Shown: positions 55,051-64,000 of the stretch, piece after piece
Layout: each line of letters begins with the position of its first letter
Numbering within the stretch: position 1 is the first letter of the stretch
Source: Marinomonas hwangdonensis
GTDB lineage: Bacteria > Pseudomonadota > Gammaproteobacteria > Pseudomonadales > Marinomonadaceae
DNA: 64,000 bases
Assembly: GCF_003721245.1 (NCBI RefSeq)
Contig: NZ_RIZG01000003.1
Span: 475,764 to 539,763, forward strand
Reading direction: 5' to 3'
Notes under the pieces: generated by a model
Told to the model about the DNA's origin: nothing
Seen by the model: only the letters and a program-made list of their open reading frames with translations
Database searches by the model: none
Made by a program: the position numbers and the translations under genes

Positions 55051-56154
55051 ATGAGACCGGATCAAATCCAACCAGAAATGTACGAAACGCAATTGCAAGA
55101 AAAGCAGGCTAAGTTAGCCGAATTAATGGCGTCTTTGTCATTGCCTGCAATGGAAGTGTTTGCGAGTCAGCCGTCTCATTATCGTATGCGAGCTGAATTC
55201 CGGATTTGGCATGATGGTGATGATTTATATTATGCGATGTTTGATTCTGCCGATCCTAGAACGCCAATTCGTACCGATCAATTTCTAGCCGCATCGAGTC
55301 TTATTAACGAGTTGATGCCAAAGCTGCTTGATGCGGTTCGAGATATTCCTGTTTTACGTTACAAGCTCTTTCAGGTGGATTTTTTAACGACGACTACCGG
55401 TGAAGCCTTGATCAGCTTACTTTATCACAAACCGATTGATGATGAATGGAATGCCGCTGTACAAGAGCTAAACGATGCCTTTCCTGCTTGCCATTTTATT
55501 GGTCGTAGCCGTAAGAAAAAGCAAATTATTACTCGCGACTTTGTCATGGAGACGCTAACGGTAAATGGCCAAAAGTTTCATTATCAACAAGTTGAAAATA
55601 GCTTCACTCAGCCTAATGCTGGCATAAGTGAAAAAATGTTGGAATGGGCGTTAGATGTAACGAAAAATGCATCTGGCGATCTGCTAGAAATGTATTGTGG
55701 TAATGGTAATTTCTCTATTCCTCTTGCCCGTCGTTTTGATCGAGTGGTCGCAACCGAAATTTCCAAAGTGTCCGTTAATTCTGCGCAGCTAAATATTGCT
55801 ATTAATGGCATGCATAATGTTCAAGTGGTTAAAATGGCCAGTGAAGATGTGTCTTCTGCCTTGAATGGCGACGTCGAGTTGCCTAAGAGCTTGGTTCAGG
55901 CTGGCGTTAGCGAATTGACTCCTTCTGTAGTTTTGGTCGATCCACCACGATCGGGTCTAGATGATGCGACGGTTGAATTGATTCGTAAGATAGATTTTAT
56001 CCTTTATATTTCTTGTAATCCTGAAACGTTGAAAGCAAATTTAGAAGCCCTATCGAGCACCCATGAAGTCGTTCGATATGCCATGTTTGATCAATTTCCC
56101 TACACGCATCATGTAGAAACAGGCGTGTACTTACAAAGAAAAGTGTCCGCTTAA
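55051..56154 (+). CDS. trmA: tRNA (uracil-5-)-methyltransferase TrmA
   Basis: This 367-residue enzyme makes ribothymidine-54 in the tRNA T-loop. The N-terminal half carries MRAEFRIWHDGDDLYYAMFD. SAM binding is LLEMYCGNGNFSIPLARRFD. The catalytic block is VLVDPPRSGLDD and YISCNPETL with the nucleophile Cys, and the general-base region is DQFPYTHHVETGV. A TATAAT-like hexamer lies at about 54995-55000, about 50 bases upstream. It is monocistronic between the sensory operon and serA. Confidence 0.96.
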   Translation: MRPDQIQPEMYETQLQEKQAKLAELMASLSLPAMEVFASQPSHYRMRAEFRIWHDGDDLYYAMFDSADPRTPIRTDQFLAASSLINELMPKLLDAVRDIPVLRYKLFQVDFLTTTTGEALISLLYHKPIDDEWNAAVQELNDAFPACHFIGRSRKKKQIITRDFVMETLTVNGQKFHYQQVENSFTQPNAGISEKMLEWALDVTKNASGDLLEMYCGNGNFSIPLARRFDRVVATEISKVSVNSAQLNIAINGMHNVQVVKMASEDVSSALNGDVELPKSLVQAGVSELTPSVVLVDPPRSGLDDATVELIRKIDFILYISCNPETLKANLEALSSTHEVVRYAMFDQFPYTHHVETGVYLQRKVSA

Positions 56155-56312
56155 CCGCGTGATGCCAGAATATTTATCCTGCGCTGAGACAGTAATGAGC
56201 GTTGTTCTTCTTTCAATGAATGACATTCCTGTCGCAGCGATAGGCTAACCATTATTATGTGTTAAGATAGCCGTACTTTTTCCCCCACCACCATAGAGAA
56301 GTCGAACGAGCC

Positions 56313-57542
56313 ATGAGTAATAACTCACTAGACAAAGACAAAATTAAAATCTTGTTATTAGAAGGCGTTCATCAGTCCGCATTGGATGCTTTGCATGACG
56401 CAGGTTATACCAACATTGAGTACCATAAAACGGCGCTAGCAGAGGATGAGCTGATTGAGAAAATCTCAGAAGCGCATTTTATTGGCATTCGATCGCGCAC
56501 TCAATTAACTGAAAAGGTGCTAGAGCATGCCAATAAATTGGTTGCTATAGGCTGTTTTTGTATCGGTACTAACCAAGTCGACTTGGATGCGGCGAGTGCC
56601 AAGGGCATTGTCGTATTTAATGCACCTTACTCGAATACTCGCAGTGTGGCAGAGCTGGTTCTTGGCCAACTTATTTTATTGCTTCGAGGCATCCCAGCGA
56701 AAAACGCGGCCTGCCATCGTGGTGGTTGGATCAAATCTGCTGTGGGTTCGTACGAAACTCGAGGCAAGCGCTTGGGCATTATCGGCTACGGCAGTATTGG
56801 TACTCAATTGAGCGTATTGGCTGAGTCGTTAGGCATGGAAGTCTGCTTTTACGATATCGTCACCAAATTGCCCTTGGGTAATGCGCGCCAAATTAAAAGT
56901 CTAAAAGAGTTGCTGTCAACCAGCGATATCATCAGTTTGCATGTGCCTGAAACCAATTCAACTAAATTGATGATAGGTGCGAAAGAAGTCTCTCAAATGA
57001 AGAAAGGTTCCATCTTCATTAACGCGTCACGTGGTACGGTTGCAGATCTTGACGCCGTGGCAGAAGCCATTAAGTCTGGAAATTTAGGTGGCGCAGCCGT
57101 CGACGTATTCCCTGTTGAGCCTAAAGGCAACGACGAAGAGTTCGTATCGCCACTTCGTGGTTTAGACAATGTGATTCTAACGCCTCATATCGGCGGTAGC
57201 ACAATGGAAGCGCAAGAAAACATTGGTATTGAAGTGGCTGAGAAGCTGATTAAATACTCAGATGTTGGTACGACGACGGCAGCGGTTAACTTCCCAGAAG
57301 TGGCATTGCCTGCGCAAGCAGACAATCATCGTATTTTGCACATTCATGAAAACCGTCCTGGTGTCTTGTCTAAGATTAACGCTATTTTCTCTGAGAATAA
57401 CATTAACATCACTGGCCAGTACCTTCGTACCACAGAGAAGTTGGGGTATATGGTAATGGACGTGGATGCCGAAGAAGGTGAATTAGCGCTAGAAAAAGTC
57501 AAAGAAGTGGATGGCACGGTAAAAGCACGCGTACTGTTCTAA
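56313..57542 (+). CDS. serA: D-3-phosphoglycerate dehydrogenase
   Basis: This 409-residue enzyme (E. coli: 410) starts serine synthesis from 3-phosphoglycerate. The catalytic domain shows HFIGIRSRTQLT, the NAD fold RLGIIGYGSIGTQLSVLAES, ASRGTVADLDAVAEAI and LTPHIGGSTMEAQENIG with the catalytic His. The C-terminal ACT domain (HENRPGVLSKINAIFSENNI, then NITGQYLRT) binds serine for feedback inhibition. It ends at a very strong terminator. Confidence 0.97.
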   Translation: MSNNSLDKDKIKILLLEGVHQSALDALHDAGYTNIEYHKTALAEDELIEKISEAHFIGIRSRTQLTEKVLEHANKLVAIGCFCIGTNQVDLDAASAKGIVVFNAPYSNTRSVAELVLGQLILLLRGIPAKNAACHRGGWIKSAVGSYETRGKRLGIIGYGSIGTQLSVLAESLGMEVCFYDIVTKLPLGNARQIKSLKELLSTSDIISLHVPETNSTKLMIGAKEVSQMKKGSIFINASRGTVADLDAVAEAIKSGNLGGAAVDVFPVEPKGNDEEFVSPLRGLDNVILTPHIGGSTMEAQENIGIEVAEKLIKYSDVGTTTAAVNFPEVALPAQADNHRILHIHENRPGVLSKINAIFSENNINITGQYLRTTEKLGYMVMDVDAEEGELALEKVKEVDGTVKARVLF

Positions 57543-57560
57543 CGCGTCTTGATGTAAGTG

Positions 57561-57600
57561 ACAATAAAAAAATCCAGCTTCGGCTGGATTTTTTTATTGT
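57561..57600. terminator. Perfect 18-bp bidirectional terminator between serA and a chemoreceptor gene
   Basis: The arms 57561-57578 and 57583-57600 are exact reverse complements around TTCG: a GC core ATCCAGC/GCTGGAT flanked by A7/T7 runs. It serves both convergent genes. The core is identical to that of the rph terminator. Confidence 0.94.
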
Positions 57601-57614
57601 CAAAATTGTCTGTT

Positions 57615-59582
57615 TTATTTGATGCCCAGTGTTGTTGTGATGTCTTGGATTTTTTGTTGGATGCTTTTTGTTACATCTAACATGAAGGCTTCCGATTCGT
57701 TGGCTTGTTCACGGACTTTGACAACCGCGGCATTGAGCTTATTCATGCCCAATTTTTGTTCCGCCGCATAGCCAGTGGCTTTCTTCGCCAAGTGTGTCGA
57801 TTGTTTCGACTTTTCCAGAATATCCTGAGCAGATTGACCAAGCGCTTGTGTCAGGCTTATCTGATCGGTTGAGGCGTTTTCGATCAGTTCTAAGTTTTTC
57901 TTCAACTGGCCTGTGGCGGTTGTGAGTAGTGAAAAAATCTCCGTAATTTCTTCTAAAGATTGTTGGGTGCGATTGGATAAGCTACGCACCTCCGAGGCGA
58001 CAACGGCAAAGCCTCTTCCATGTTCTCCTGCCCGAGCGGCTTCAATCGCCGCGTTCAAAGCCAATAGATTAGTTTGCTCAGAAATGTCTTTTATACCGCT
58101 GACAATCGAAGAAGCGTTTGACACTGACGACTCTAGATTAATCAGTGCGCTTTGGCTGTTGGTGAGTCGCTCGACAGTCGTTTGGTTGGCAATCGCCAAA
58201 GACGCAGCTTGACCGACACTGTGGGTCATGGCGGTATTGGTCTCTGAGGCATAGCTGGCCACTTCTTGTGCTCTTACTTCCGCTTTGCTTGCGAGTGTTT
58301 CAACTTGATTCGACAAGGTTAGCGTCCCGTCGAGCTCTTGTTTTGACGCCATACTCAGGTCGTGCACCTGGCCAAAGGCGGTCAACATGTCGTTTAAAGA
58401 AACCGATATGTTGTTGAGCTCTGTGTCTCTCTGTTGGCGCTGTTGTGCGATTTGTTCTAAATAACGATTGAGGTAATGTGCGACATCAGACAGCTCGTTT
58501 TTGTTCTTACTCACTGTTAACGTGTTAATACTTTGGTGTTCGACTAGGTCTCTCACTGCAGAATACAAATCCTTGGCGCTTTTAACGACGACCCGATTTT
58601 GAAAGACATGCACAGTAATCGTTGTGAACACCATGAGTATAACGAAGACGGAAAACGCCAGTAGTGTCTGTTGCTGAGTGGCTTCCGCGCTTTCTTGTAT
58701 GCTTTGCGTGCCTAGTTTCAATGTGGTTTCGAGTTGGCTAATTAAGGTGCGTACTTTCGCTTGTGCCGCAATGGCTTGTTGTATGTTGTTAAGGCTGATT
58801 TCTACGTCTTTTAGATATCGGTTGGACCAAGAGTGCAGTTCGATTTTGACATCTTCCAAAGGATCTTCTTGGGCGCTGCTCTCTGTGTTTGACCAGCCCA
58901 TTAAAGAAGACAAATCATCCGCGGTACTGGTATTGCCAGTACCCTCTAAGACGAGAATAGGGAGCGCATTTAAATCGACTAGGTGCGACTGGAATGTTTC
59001 TATCGCTTGCTTTAACAATGTCTGGTTTTGCGGTGTGCTATTTGCCAAGTAGTCATCTTTTGCGGTGTTTATATTGGCAAGACCTGAAAACAGGCGGGCT
59101 TGAGTTAATAGATAGGGGGCCGCGGTTTGGGCGCTGTTGTCATCTAAAAAGCGCTGTACCTTTTGTTCTAAATCGTTCAGTGAGAGCAGCATTTGGCGTG
59201 CGTTGTTGTCAATCAGTGCAAAGGGGTCGCCGGACAGCTTACCAGCAGCGCGAATGTCGGATTGTAGGCTGGTTTCAATCTCGAGTAGTTGTGCGTTGAT
59301 CGGTTCGCTTATGTCGCTCGGTAGGGTGTTAAGTGCAGGGCGAATGGTGGTATCTATGAACTCTTGTGTGGGTTGCAAAATAGATGCATCGCCCGTTGAT
59401 AAATACTTTTCTATTTGCTGTGTTAGATCGACGGAAGCATAAGACCACACTTGTGTGTAGGTATCACTTTGTTCAAATGCACCACGGAACTTCATTAGAC
59501 TCCATAGTAACAGGGCGATCAACATACCAGCAATAATGAAGTAGCTGACCGTGGTGGTGCGATTTACATTAGAGATTTTCAA
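57615..59582 (-). CDS. Methyl-accepting chemotaxis protein
   Basis: This 655-residue chemoreceptor has a membrane helix at about 12-33 ([20 protein letters not shown]), a helical periplasmic domain to about 300, a second helix ([20 protein letters not shown]), a HAMP-like linker and the signalling coiled coil. The tip is [20 protein letters not shown], then [15 protein letters not shown]. No C-terminal CheR tether is seen. The start appears to be a TTG at 59582 with AAGGGG about 5 bases upstream; the frame extends to another TTG at 59603 without a ribosome site. The chemoeffector is unknown. It is monocistronic. Confidence 0.9.
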   Translation of the reverse strand: MKISNVNRTTTVSYFIIAGMLIALLLWSLMKFRGAFEQSDTYTQVWSYASVDLTQQIEKYLSTGDASILQPTQEFIDTTIRPALNTLPSDISEPINAQLLEIETSLQSDIRAAGKLSGDPFALIDNNARQMLLSLNDLEQKVQRFLDDNSAQTAAPYLLTQARLFSGLANINTAKDDYLANSTPQNQTLLKQAIETFQSHLVDLNALPILVLEGTGNTSTADDLSSLMGWSNTESSAQEDPLEDVKIELHSWSNRYLKDVEISLNNIQQAIAAQAKVRTLISQLETTLKLGTQSIQESAEATQQQTLLAFSVFVILMVFTTITVHVFQNRVVVKSAKDLYSAVRDLVEHQSINTLTVSKNKNELSDVAHYLNRYLEQIAQQRQQRDTELNNISVSLNDMLTAFGQVHDLSMASKQELDGTLTLSNQVETLASKAEVRAQEVASYASETNTAMTHSVGQAASLAIANQTTVERLTNSQSALINLESSVSNASSIVSGIKDISEQTNLLALNAAIEAARAGEHGRGFAVVASEVRSLSNRTQQSLEEITEIFSLLTTATGQLKKNLELIENASTDQISLTQALGQSAQDILEKSKQSTHLAKKATGYAAEQKLGMNKLNAAVVKVREQANESEAFMLDVTKSIQQKIQDITTTLGIK

Positions 59583-59767
59583 TTCAGCCCCTTCTATACA
59601 CAAAACATTACAATGTCCGCTACTCTATGTGGGTGATGTTAAGGAAATATGACAGATGGACAGTCGAGCTCATCTTAATAACGTGATTCGCAATATGAGC
59701 TGTGAATCCCTTATTTCATGCACTATTTCTAATCTGTTGAGCGTTTCTTAACCAAAAACAGTATTGG

Positions 59768-59824
59768 TCATTTTTATGTCATTTTTATGTACTATTCTTA
59801 AAAGATATTAAACAAGCGTTTAAT
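59768..59824 (+). promoter_or_regulatory. Tandem repeat and operator-like dyad upstream of the polyamine-type importer
   Basis: Within the 310-base spacer 59583-59892 there is a direct repeat of TCATTTTTATG (59768-59778 and 59779-59789). Next to it is a perfect dyad ATTAAAC-AAGC-GTTTAAT (59807-59824). AAAC-N4-GTTT symmetry is seen in operators of several TetR-family repressors; no such regulator is adjacent. AAAAGGAG lies before the ATG of the binding-protein gene. Confidence 0.55.
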
Positions 59825-59892
59825 AAAATGGTAACCTCAAAAAACCATGTGTCGTTTTATACAAAAATCATAATCTCAAAAGGAGCTCGAGC

Positions 59893-61005
59893 ATGACCCT
59901 ATCACGTCGTCAATTTGTTAAAGGTGCCTCTGTTGCAGGTGCTGTTGCTGCTACCCCATTTTCCATTAATAGAGCCATTGCGGCGAATAAAGAGCTGCGT
60001 ATTTATGCGTGGGCTGGTTATATCACCGATGAAATGCTGGCAGATTTTAAAGCTAAGACGGGTATCAACGCGACGTTTACGCCTTATGGTACAAACGATG
60101 AGTTAATGAACTCTTTGCGTGCTACAGATGGCACCGGCTTTGATATTATTATGCCAACGGTGGATCGTGTGCCCGGTTACGTGGATTACGAGTTAGTTCA
60201 GCCACTGGATGTAAAAAGAATCAACTGGGATGGCTGTTTAGACAGTGCTTTGGCTGGATCTGATGTGGGTGGTGTTGTAAACGGTAAACGCTATTTTGCG
60301 CCTTCTGATTGGGGTACAGAAGCGATTGCTTACCACAAAGAATATGCAAAAGTTGATCCAAAGAATTTGAGCTACGGTGATTTGTGGACACCTGAAAATG
60401 CGGGTGGCGTTACGGTGCGTGGCCATTCAGCTCTGGTGGGTATTGGTTTGTGGTTAGAAAAAGCAGGTAAGTTACCTTATCCTTTGCTTGAATCGTATCG
60501 AAGCGAAAAAGCCATGCGTGCTAATTTTGATGTTATTGTCAAAGTTGCTGCTGAAAACAAGAGTGCGATTGCGCAATTTTGGTCAACTGAAAACGAAGCT
60601 CAGGGTGCTTTTCGTACAAATGGCGCGATTATTGGTCAAACGTGGGACAGCACAGCGTTTAAATTGCAGTCTGAAGGTGAACCGATTGCGTATGGTTCTC
60701 CAAAAGAAGGCGCGCTGGCTTGGATGGAAGGTTTCGTTATTCCTAAAAATGCGAATAATGTGGATTCGGTTTACGAGTTCATTAACTGGTACTACACGCC
60801 AGAGGCCGGTGCCATGTTCGTAAAAGCAACAGGTTACAACTCTACTTCAAAGGGAGCCGATGCTTTATTACCACCGGAAACAAAAAAATTCTTCCAAGAG
60901 TCATACACTGAAGAAGACTTAGCGAATCTTTGGTGGTGGCCTATTCAAGAACCTTGGTATGTTGCGCTACGCAACGAATATCAAGACCGTTACTTGTCCG
61001 CATAA
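59893..61005 (+). CDS. Polyamine-type ABC transporter substrate-binding protein with Tat signal
   Basis: This 370-residue protein belongs to the PotD/PotF group. The N-terminus has a twin-arginine motif (SRRQFVKGA) and hydrophobic run ending NRAIA-AN, so export is by Tat, already folded. The mature start KELRIYAWAGYITDEMLADF is the family signature. Later ANSF-type pocket residues are replaced by SDWGTEAIAYHKE, and the protein ends WWWPIQEPWYVALRNEYQDR. Spermidine or putrescine is the default ligand, but many marine members bind other amines or small peptides, so the substrate is uncertain. It is first in a four-gene operon and is followed by a terminator-like stem-loop. Confidence 0.87.
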   Translation: MTLSRRQFVKGASVAGAVAATPFSINRAIAANKELRIYAWAGYITDEMLADFKAKTGINATFTPYGTNDELMNSLRATDGTGFDIIMPTVDRVPGYVDYELVQPLDVKRINWDGCLDSALAGSDVGGVVNGKRYFAPSDWGTEAIAYHKEYAKVDPKNLSYGDLWTPENAGGVTVRGHSALVGIGLWLEKAGKLPYPLLESYRSEKAMRANFDVIVKVAAENKSAIAQFWSTENEAQGAFRTNGAIIGQTWDSTAFKLQSEGEPIAYGSPKEGALAWMEGFVIPKNANNVDSVYEFINWYYTPEAGAMFVKATGYNSTSKGADALLPPETKKFFQESYTEEDLANLWWWPIQEPWYVALRNEYQDRYLSA

Positions 61006-61010
61006 TAACC

Positions 61011-61047
61011 AAAGCCCCTTATGCTGTTCGGCACAAGGGGCTTTTTT
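61011..61047 (+). terminator. Attenuating stem-loop after the binding-protein gene
   Basis: AAAGCCCCTTATGC (61011-61024) pairs with GCACAAGGGGCTTT (61031-61044) with one mismatch and runs into T residues. It sits between the binding protein and the ATPase, as in the agl operon. Confidence 0.85.
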
Positions 61048-61074
61048 GTATAAAAAAATAGATCGAGAGAAAAT

Positions 61075-62157
61075 ATGGATAGCAGTGTTCACTTAGACAA
61101 TACCGTCATGCAGTTTGGTGATTTTACCGCCATACAAAAAACCGATTTAAAAATACAATCCGGTGAGTTTTTTAGTTTCTTAGGCCCGTCAGGTTGTGGC
61201 AAAACAACGATTTTGAATATGATCAGTGGCTTTATCGATCCAACACAGGGCGATATAAAAATTGGCGGTAAGAGTATGCGCGGCGTGCCAGCGAATAAAC
61301 GCCCAACCTCGATGATTTTTCAAAACCTCGCACTATTCCCTCTGATGACAGTGGCCGAAAATATAGAATTTGGTTTAGAGGTTCGCGGTGTTTCGAAAAG
61401 TGAGCGCAAAAAAGCATCGGATAGACTGCTTGAGCTGGTGGCTTTAGAAGGCAGTGGTACCAAGCGGGTATCTGAATTGTCCGGTGGTCAAAAGCAGCGA
61501 ATTGCAATTGCTCGTGCGTTGGCGGTTGAGCCACAAGTCTTGCTATTGGATGAGCCATTATCGGCATTGGACTTAAAACTTCGTCAACATATGCGCACCG
61601 AGCTGAAAGCCATCCAACGAAAAACAGGCATCACTTTTATTTATATCACTCACGATCAAGGCGAAGCGCTGACGATGTCAGATAGAGTGGCGGTTATGTC
61701 AGCGGGGCGAATTCAACAAGTAGCCGACCCTATTACTTTATATCGTGATCCTCATACGGCTTTTGTCGCGTCGTTTGTTGGCGAAAACAATGGCGTACGG
61801 GGTAAAGTAGTAGAAGCCGGTTCAGAGTATATCACGCTTGATTGTGGTCCCTTGGGTAAGTTGGTTGGACGCTCTCAGGGGCACGCAAATATTGGCGACG
61901 AAGCTACCTTGTTTGTTCGCCCAGAGCATTTTCGGTTAACGGCTGAGGACGGTATGCATACGTTGCAGGCGTCTATTAATGAAGTCAATTTTGAAGGTTC
62001 CTATCTGACACTAAACGCCAATACGTCTGCGGATCAGACTTTATCCATCCAACTTGGTACGCACCAATATTCGGACGCATTGCACAAAGGTGCGCCAGTC
62101 AGTTTGTCATACCATGAAAAAGACGCGATTGTTATCGCAGGAGCGGGTTATGTTTAA
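61075..62157 (+). CDS. Polyamine-type ABC transporter ATP-binding protein
   Basis: This is a 360-residue PotA-like ATPase with Walker A GPSGCGKTT, Q-loop IFQNLALFPLM, signature LSGGQKQR, Walker B VLLLDEPLSALD and YITHDQGEAL. The C-terminal TOBE-like domain includes LFVRPEHFRL. It energises the two permeases downstream. The permease ATG overlaps its stop by 8 bases. Confidence 0.92.
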   Translation: MDSSVHLDNTVMQFGDFTAIQKTDLKIQSGEFFSFLGPSGCGKTTILNMISGFIDPTQGDIKIGGKSMRGVPANKRPTSMIFQNLALFPLMTVAENIEFGLEVRGVSKSERKKASDRLLELVALEGSGTKRVSELSGGQKQRIAIARALAVEPQVLLLDEPLSALDLKLRQHMRTELKAIQRKTGITFIYITHDQGEALTMSDRVAVMSAGRIQQVADPITLYRDPHTAFVASFVGENNGVRGKVVEAGSEYITLDCGPLGKLVGRSQGHANIGDEATLFVRPEHFRLTAEDGMHTLQASINEVNFEGSYLTLNANTSADQTLSIQLGTHQYSDALHKGAPVSLSYHEKDAIVIAGAGYV

Positions 62158-63037
62158 TCAGCTTAAAGCGCGATTTGGCAGCGGTTTAGCGGTTGGTATC
62201 ACGGGGATGATTGCTATTTGGTTGATTGGCCTAGTTATTTTACCGCAGCTTTTAATGGTGGATTATTCTTTTCGTCCTAACTTATTGCCTGCTGACATTG
62301 GTGGACCGAAGGATACGTATTCACTGACAAATTATGAAACCTTATTTAACAATCAAATACACCTGAAAATCTTTTTTAAGACTATTTGGTCTAGTGTACT
62401 TGTCACAACGCTAACACTTCTTGTGAGTTATCCCATTGCTTTTTATCTTGCAAAAGTGGCAACACCTCAAAAAGCGGCCTTGTGTTTGCTGCTATTGATT
62501 ATTCCTTTCTGGATTAATGAAATTCTACGTACGTTTTCTTGGTACATTATTTTGGCCTACAAAGGGCCTTTGAATGCTCTTTTGTTGGGGTTAGGGCTGA
62601 TTGATCGTCCTATTCGCTTTTTATCGGGCGACGGAGGTGTTCTTATCGGGATGGTTTATGCCTATATCCTCTTTATGATTTTCCCTATTTATAATGCCAT
62701 TGAAAGTTTGGACAGTAATCAAGTAAAGGCCGCTCGCAATTTGGGCGCCGGATGGATACGAACACACTGGCGAGTGATCATACCCCATGCAAAACCAGGC
62801 ATTGCAACGGGTTGCATTATGACCTTCATGTTAGCAGCAGGGAGTTATGCTGTGCCTGCGTTACTGGGTTCTCCTGGTAGTCGTTGGTTTACGCAAATTA
62901 TCTATAACTGGTTCTTTGAGGGAGGGGATTGGAATCAGGGGGCCGCTTATGCCTTTCTACTACTGGTTATCTGCATTGGCTTTATCGCCTTAGTGATGCG
63001 TATCTTTAAAGTAGGTTTGGGGGACATCGCAAAATGA
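62150..63037 (+). CDS. Polyamine-type ABC transporter permease (PotB-like)
   Basis: This 295-residue permease has about six membrane helices, with a first loop of about 40 residues (SFRPNLLPADIGGPKDTYSL, then TNYETLF) typical of PotB/PotH. The EAA loop is ALESLDSNQVKAARNLGAGW-like (here AIESLDSNQVKAARNLGAGW). The ATG at 62150 follows GGAG; the open frame from 62054 lies within the ATPase gene and is not used. It pairs with the permease at 63034-63831. Confidence 0.92.
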   Translation: MFNQLKARFGSGLAVGITGMIAIWLIGLVILPQLLMVDYSFRPNLLPADIGGPKDTYSLTNYETLFNNQIHLKIFFKTIWSSVLVTTLTLLVSYPIAFYLAKVATPQKAALCLLLLIIPFWINEILRTFSWYIILAYKGPLNALLLGLGLIDRPIRFLSGDGGVLIGMVYAYILFMIFPIYNAIESLDSNQVKAARNLGAGWIRTHWRVIIPHAKPGIATGCIMTFMLAAGSYAVPALLGSPGSRWFTQIIYNWFFEGGDWNQGAAYAFLLLVICIGFIALVMRIFKVGLGDIAK

Positions 63038-63831
63038 GATCTGACACAATTCTGCGTTGGGGTATCCGGTTTTACATTGGTGTCTTCTTTGTCTATCTAT
63101 TTACACCCCTTATTATCATGGGGTTGGCGACCTTTAATGACAGTCGTTTTCCAACGGTTTCACCATGGCGAGGGTTTACCTTAAAGTGGTTCGAAGCGTT
63201 AGCGCAAGATGGTGCCATGTGGACAGCGTTATGGACCAGTATTATCGTGGCTGCCGGTGTCTTAGTCATTGCTGTGCCCGTTGGTATTTGTTGTGCGCTT
63301 TTTTTGTCCACGGTGCAAGGTAGAGGGAAGACGTTTATCTATACATTAATGATGTCACCTCTATTAACGCCTGGTGTCATTGTGGGTATATCAACGCTTA
63401 TTTTTTGGAAGGGACTATCGGTAAGTGGTGGAGTATTTCTAACGGTCGTCGCTCAAACGACTTTTATTAGTGCTTATGTTATGTTGATGGTGCTTGCTCG
63501 TCTGCAGCGCTTTGATAGAACCTTAGAGAATGCAGCTTTAAGTCTTGGAGCAACTCAATGGCAAGCGTTTCGTCGTATTCTCTTGCCTTATCTGAAGCCA
63601 GCCATTTTTTCGGCGGCTGCAATCGCGTTTTTGCAGTCATTTGAAAACTATAATACAACCTTGTTTGTTAAGGGTTACGACACAACGTTGACTGTCTATA
63701 TTGCTTCTAAAGTGAGAACAGGTTTAACACCAGCGGTAAATGCACTTGGTTTGGTGATGATTTCTATCACTATTTTGTTGGCGATTGTTTATGAAGTAAA
63801 ACGTCGTCGAGAGCTTTCTACTAATTCATAA
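63034..63831 (+). CDS. Polyamine-type ABC transporter permease (PotC-like)
   Basis: This is a 265-residue permease with six membrane helices, starting in the four-base overlap ATGA with the previous gene. Family features are an early loop with FNDSRFPTVSPWRGFTLKWF and the EAA loop TLENAALSLGATQWQAFRRI, then LLP. It completes the binding protein/ATPase/PotB/PotC set. A strong terminator follows, so the operon ends here. Confidence 0.92.
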   Translation: MRSDTILRWGIRFYIGVFFVYLFTPLIIMGLATFNDSRFPTVSPWRGFTLKWFEALAQDGAMWTALWTSIIVAAGVLVIAVPVGICCALFLSTVQGRGKTFIYTLMMSPLLTPGVIVGISTLIFWKGLSVSGGVFLTVVAQTTFISAYVMLMVLARLQRFDRTLENAALSLGATQWQAFRRILLPYLKPAIFSAAAIAFLQSFENYNTTLFVKGYDTTLTVYIASKVRTGLTPAVNALGLVMISITILLAIVYEVKRRRELSTNS

Positions 63832-63855
63832 TGAAGTAGAGAGATATTTTAAACT

Positions 63856-63892
63856 AAAAGGCCATTATTTGTACGAATAATGGCCTTTTTTG
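63856..63892 (+). terminator. Terminator of the polyamine-type importer operon
   Basis: AAAAGGCCATTATT (63856-63869) and AATAATGGCCTTTT (63876-63889) pair perfectly over 14 bp around a 6-base loop, followed by T residues. Confidence 0.92.
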
Positions 63893-64000
63893 TGTCTTTT
63901 GATCACTTTTTAATCAGTTTTTGAAGCTAAAGCAAATAAATGTGACAAAATTATAAAAAACTTCAAAAAAAGGTTGCACAAAATCTGTAGATCCTTAATA
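63893..64000. other. Right-edge non-coding segment
   Basis: This AT-rich tail follows the last terminator. I see no gene start or clear regulatory element before the window ends; it may be the upstream region of a gene outside the window. Confidence 0.4.

Noticed and set aside
62054..62149. N-terminal extension of the PotB-like permease
   Set aside because: It lies inside the ATPase gene and gives a basic non-membrane leader; the ATG at 62150 has a good ribosome site and the expected overlap.
1..64000. CRISPR arrays, insertion sequences, integrases or prophage genes
   Set aside because: I saw no regularly spaced repeats, transposase or integrase motifs, or phage structural proteins on either strand.

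Overview
The window reads as chromosomal DNA of a marine gammaproteobacterium of the Oceanospirillales, most like Marinomonas. This rests on gene order (yicC/rph divergent, tktA-epd-pgk-fba, tonB-gshB, ftsY-ftsE-ftsX-rpoH, metX-metW) and on protein character. It is inference from recognition, not from a database search. Genes are dense and mostly housekeeping. I see no insertion sequence, prophage, integrase or CRISPR array.

Layout. 1-3.8 kb: yicC fragment, rph, a small exported protein of unknown function, and a lipoprotein 5'-nucleotidase. 3.8-10.6 kb (minus): a glucose/mannose-type ABC importer (gtsA-B-C plus ATPase) behind a GltR/GtrS-like two-component pair. 10.8-19.8 kb (plus): fructokinase, then an aglEFGKA-like alpha-glucoside importer and alpha-glucosidase, then a LacI-family regulator; together a probable sucrose/alpha-glucoside module. 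19.9-23.3 kb (minus): an exonuclease overlapping a cNMP/CBS/DUF294 protein, then a UPF0016 manganese exporter behind a yybP-ykoY riboswitch. 23.4-29 kb (minus): BCCT transporter, rdgB-hemW and metX-metW. 29-33 kb (minus): a chemoreceptor, rsmD and a degenerate M16 protein. 33.4-37.4 kb (plus): ftsY, ftsE, ftsX, rpoH. 37.4-43.1 kb (minus): tonB, gshB, a TolC-family protein, rsmE, metK. 43.5-49.2 kb (plus): tktA, epd, pgk, fba, then tRNA-Leu(UAG). 49.5-54.9 kb (plus): a tightly packed four-gene operon of a LuxP-like binding protein, a LuxQ-like receptor with an eroded kinase, MTA/SAH nucleosidase (Pfs) and an outer-membrane barrel. 55-57.5 kb: trmA and serA. 57.6-59.6 kb (minus): a second chemoreceptor. 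59.9-63.8 kb (plus): a polyamine-type ABC importer with a Tat signal on its binding protein.

Themes. Sugar entry by two ABC systems feeds hexose phosphates into the tkt-epd-pgk-fba block. Methionine/SAM metabolism recurs: metX/metW, metK (with an intrinsic-terminator-like hairpin in its leader), and Pfs, which clears SAH and MTA.

The best candidate for an undescribed system is the 49.5-54.9 kb operon. It keeps the sensing half of a LuxPQ/TorTS-type system, but the kinase and receiver parts have lost the residues needed for phosphotransfer, and it is fused at operon level to the enzyme that makes the AI-2 precursor.
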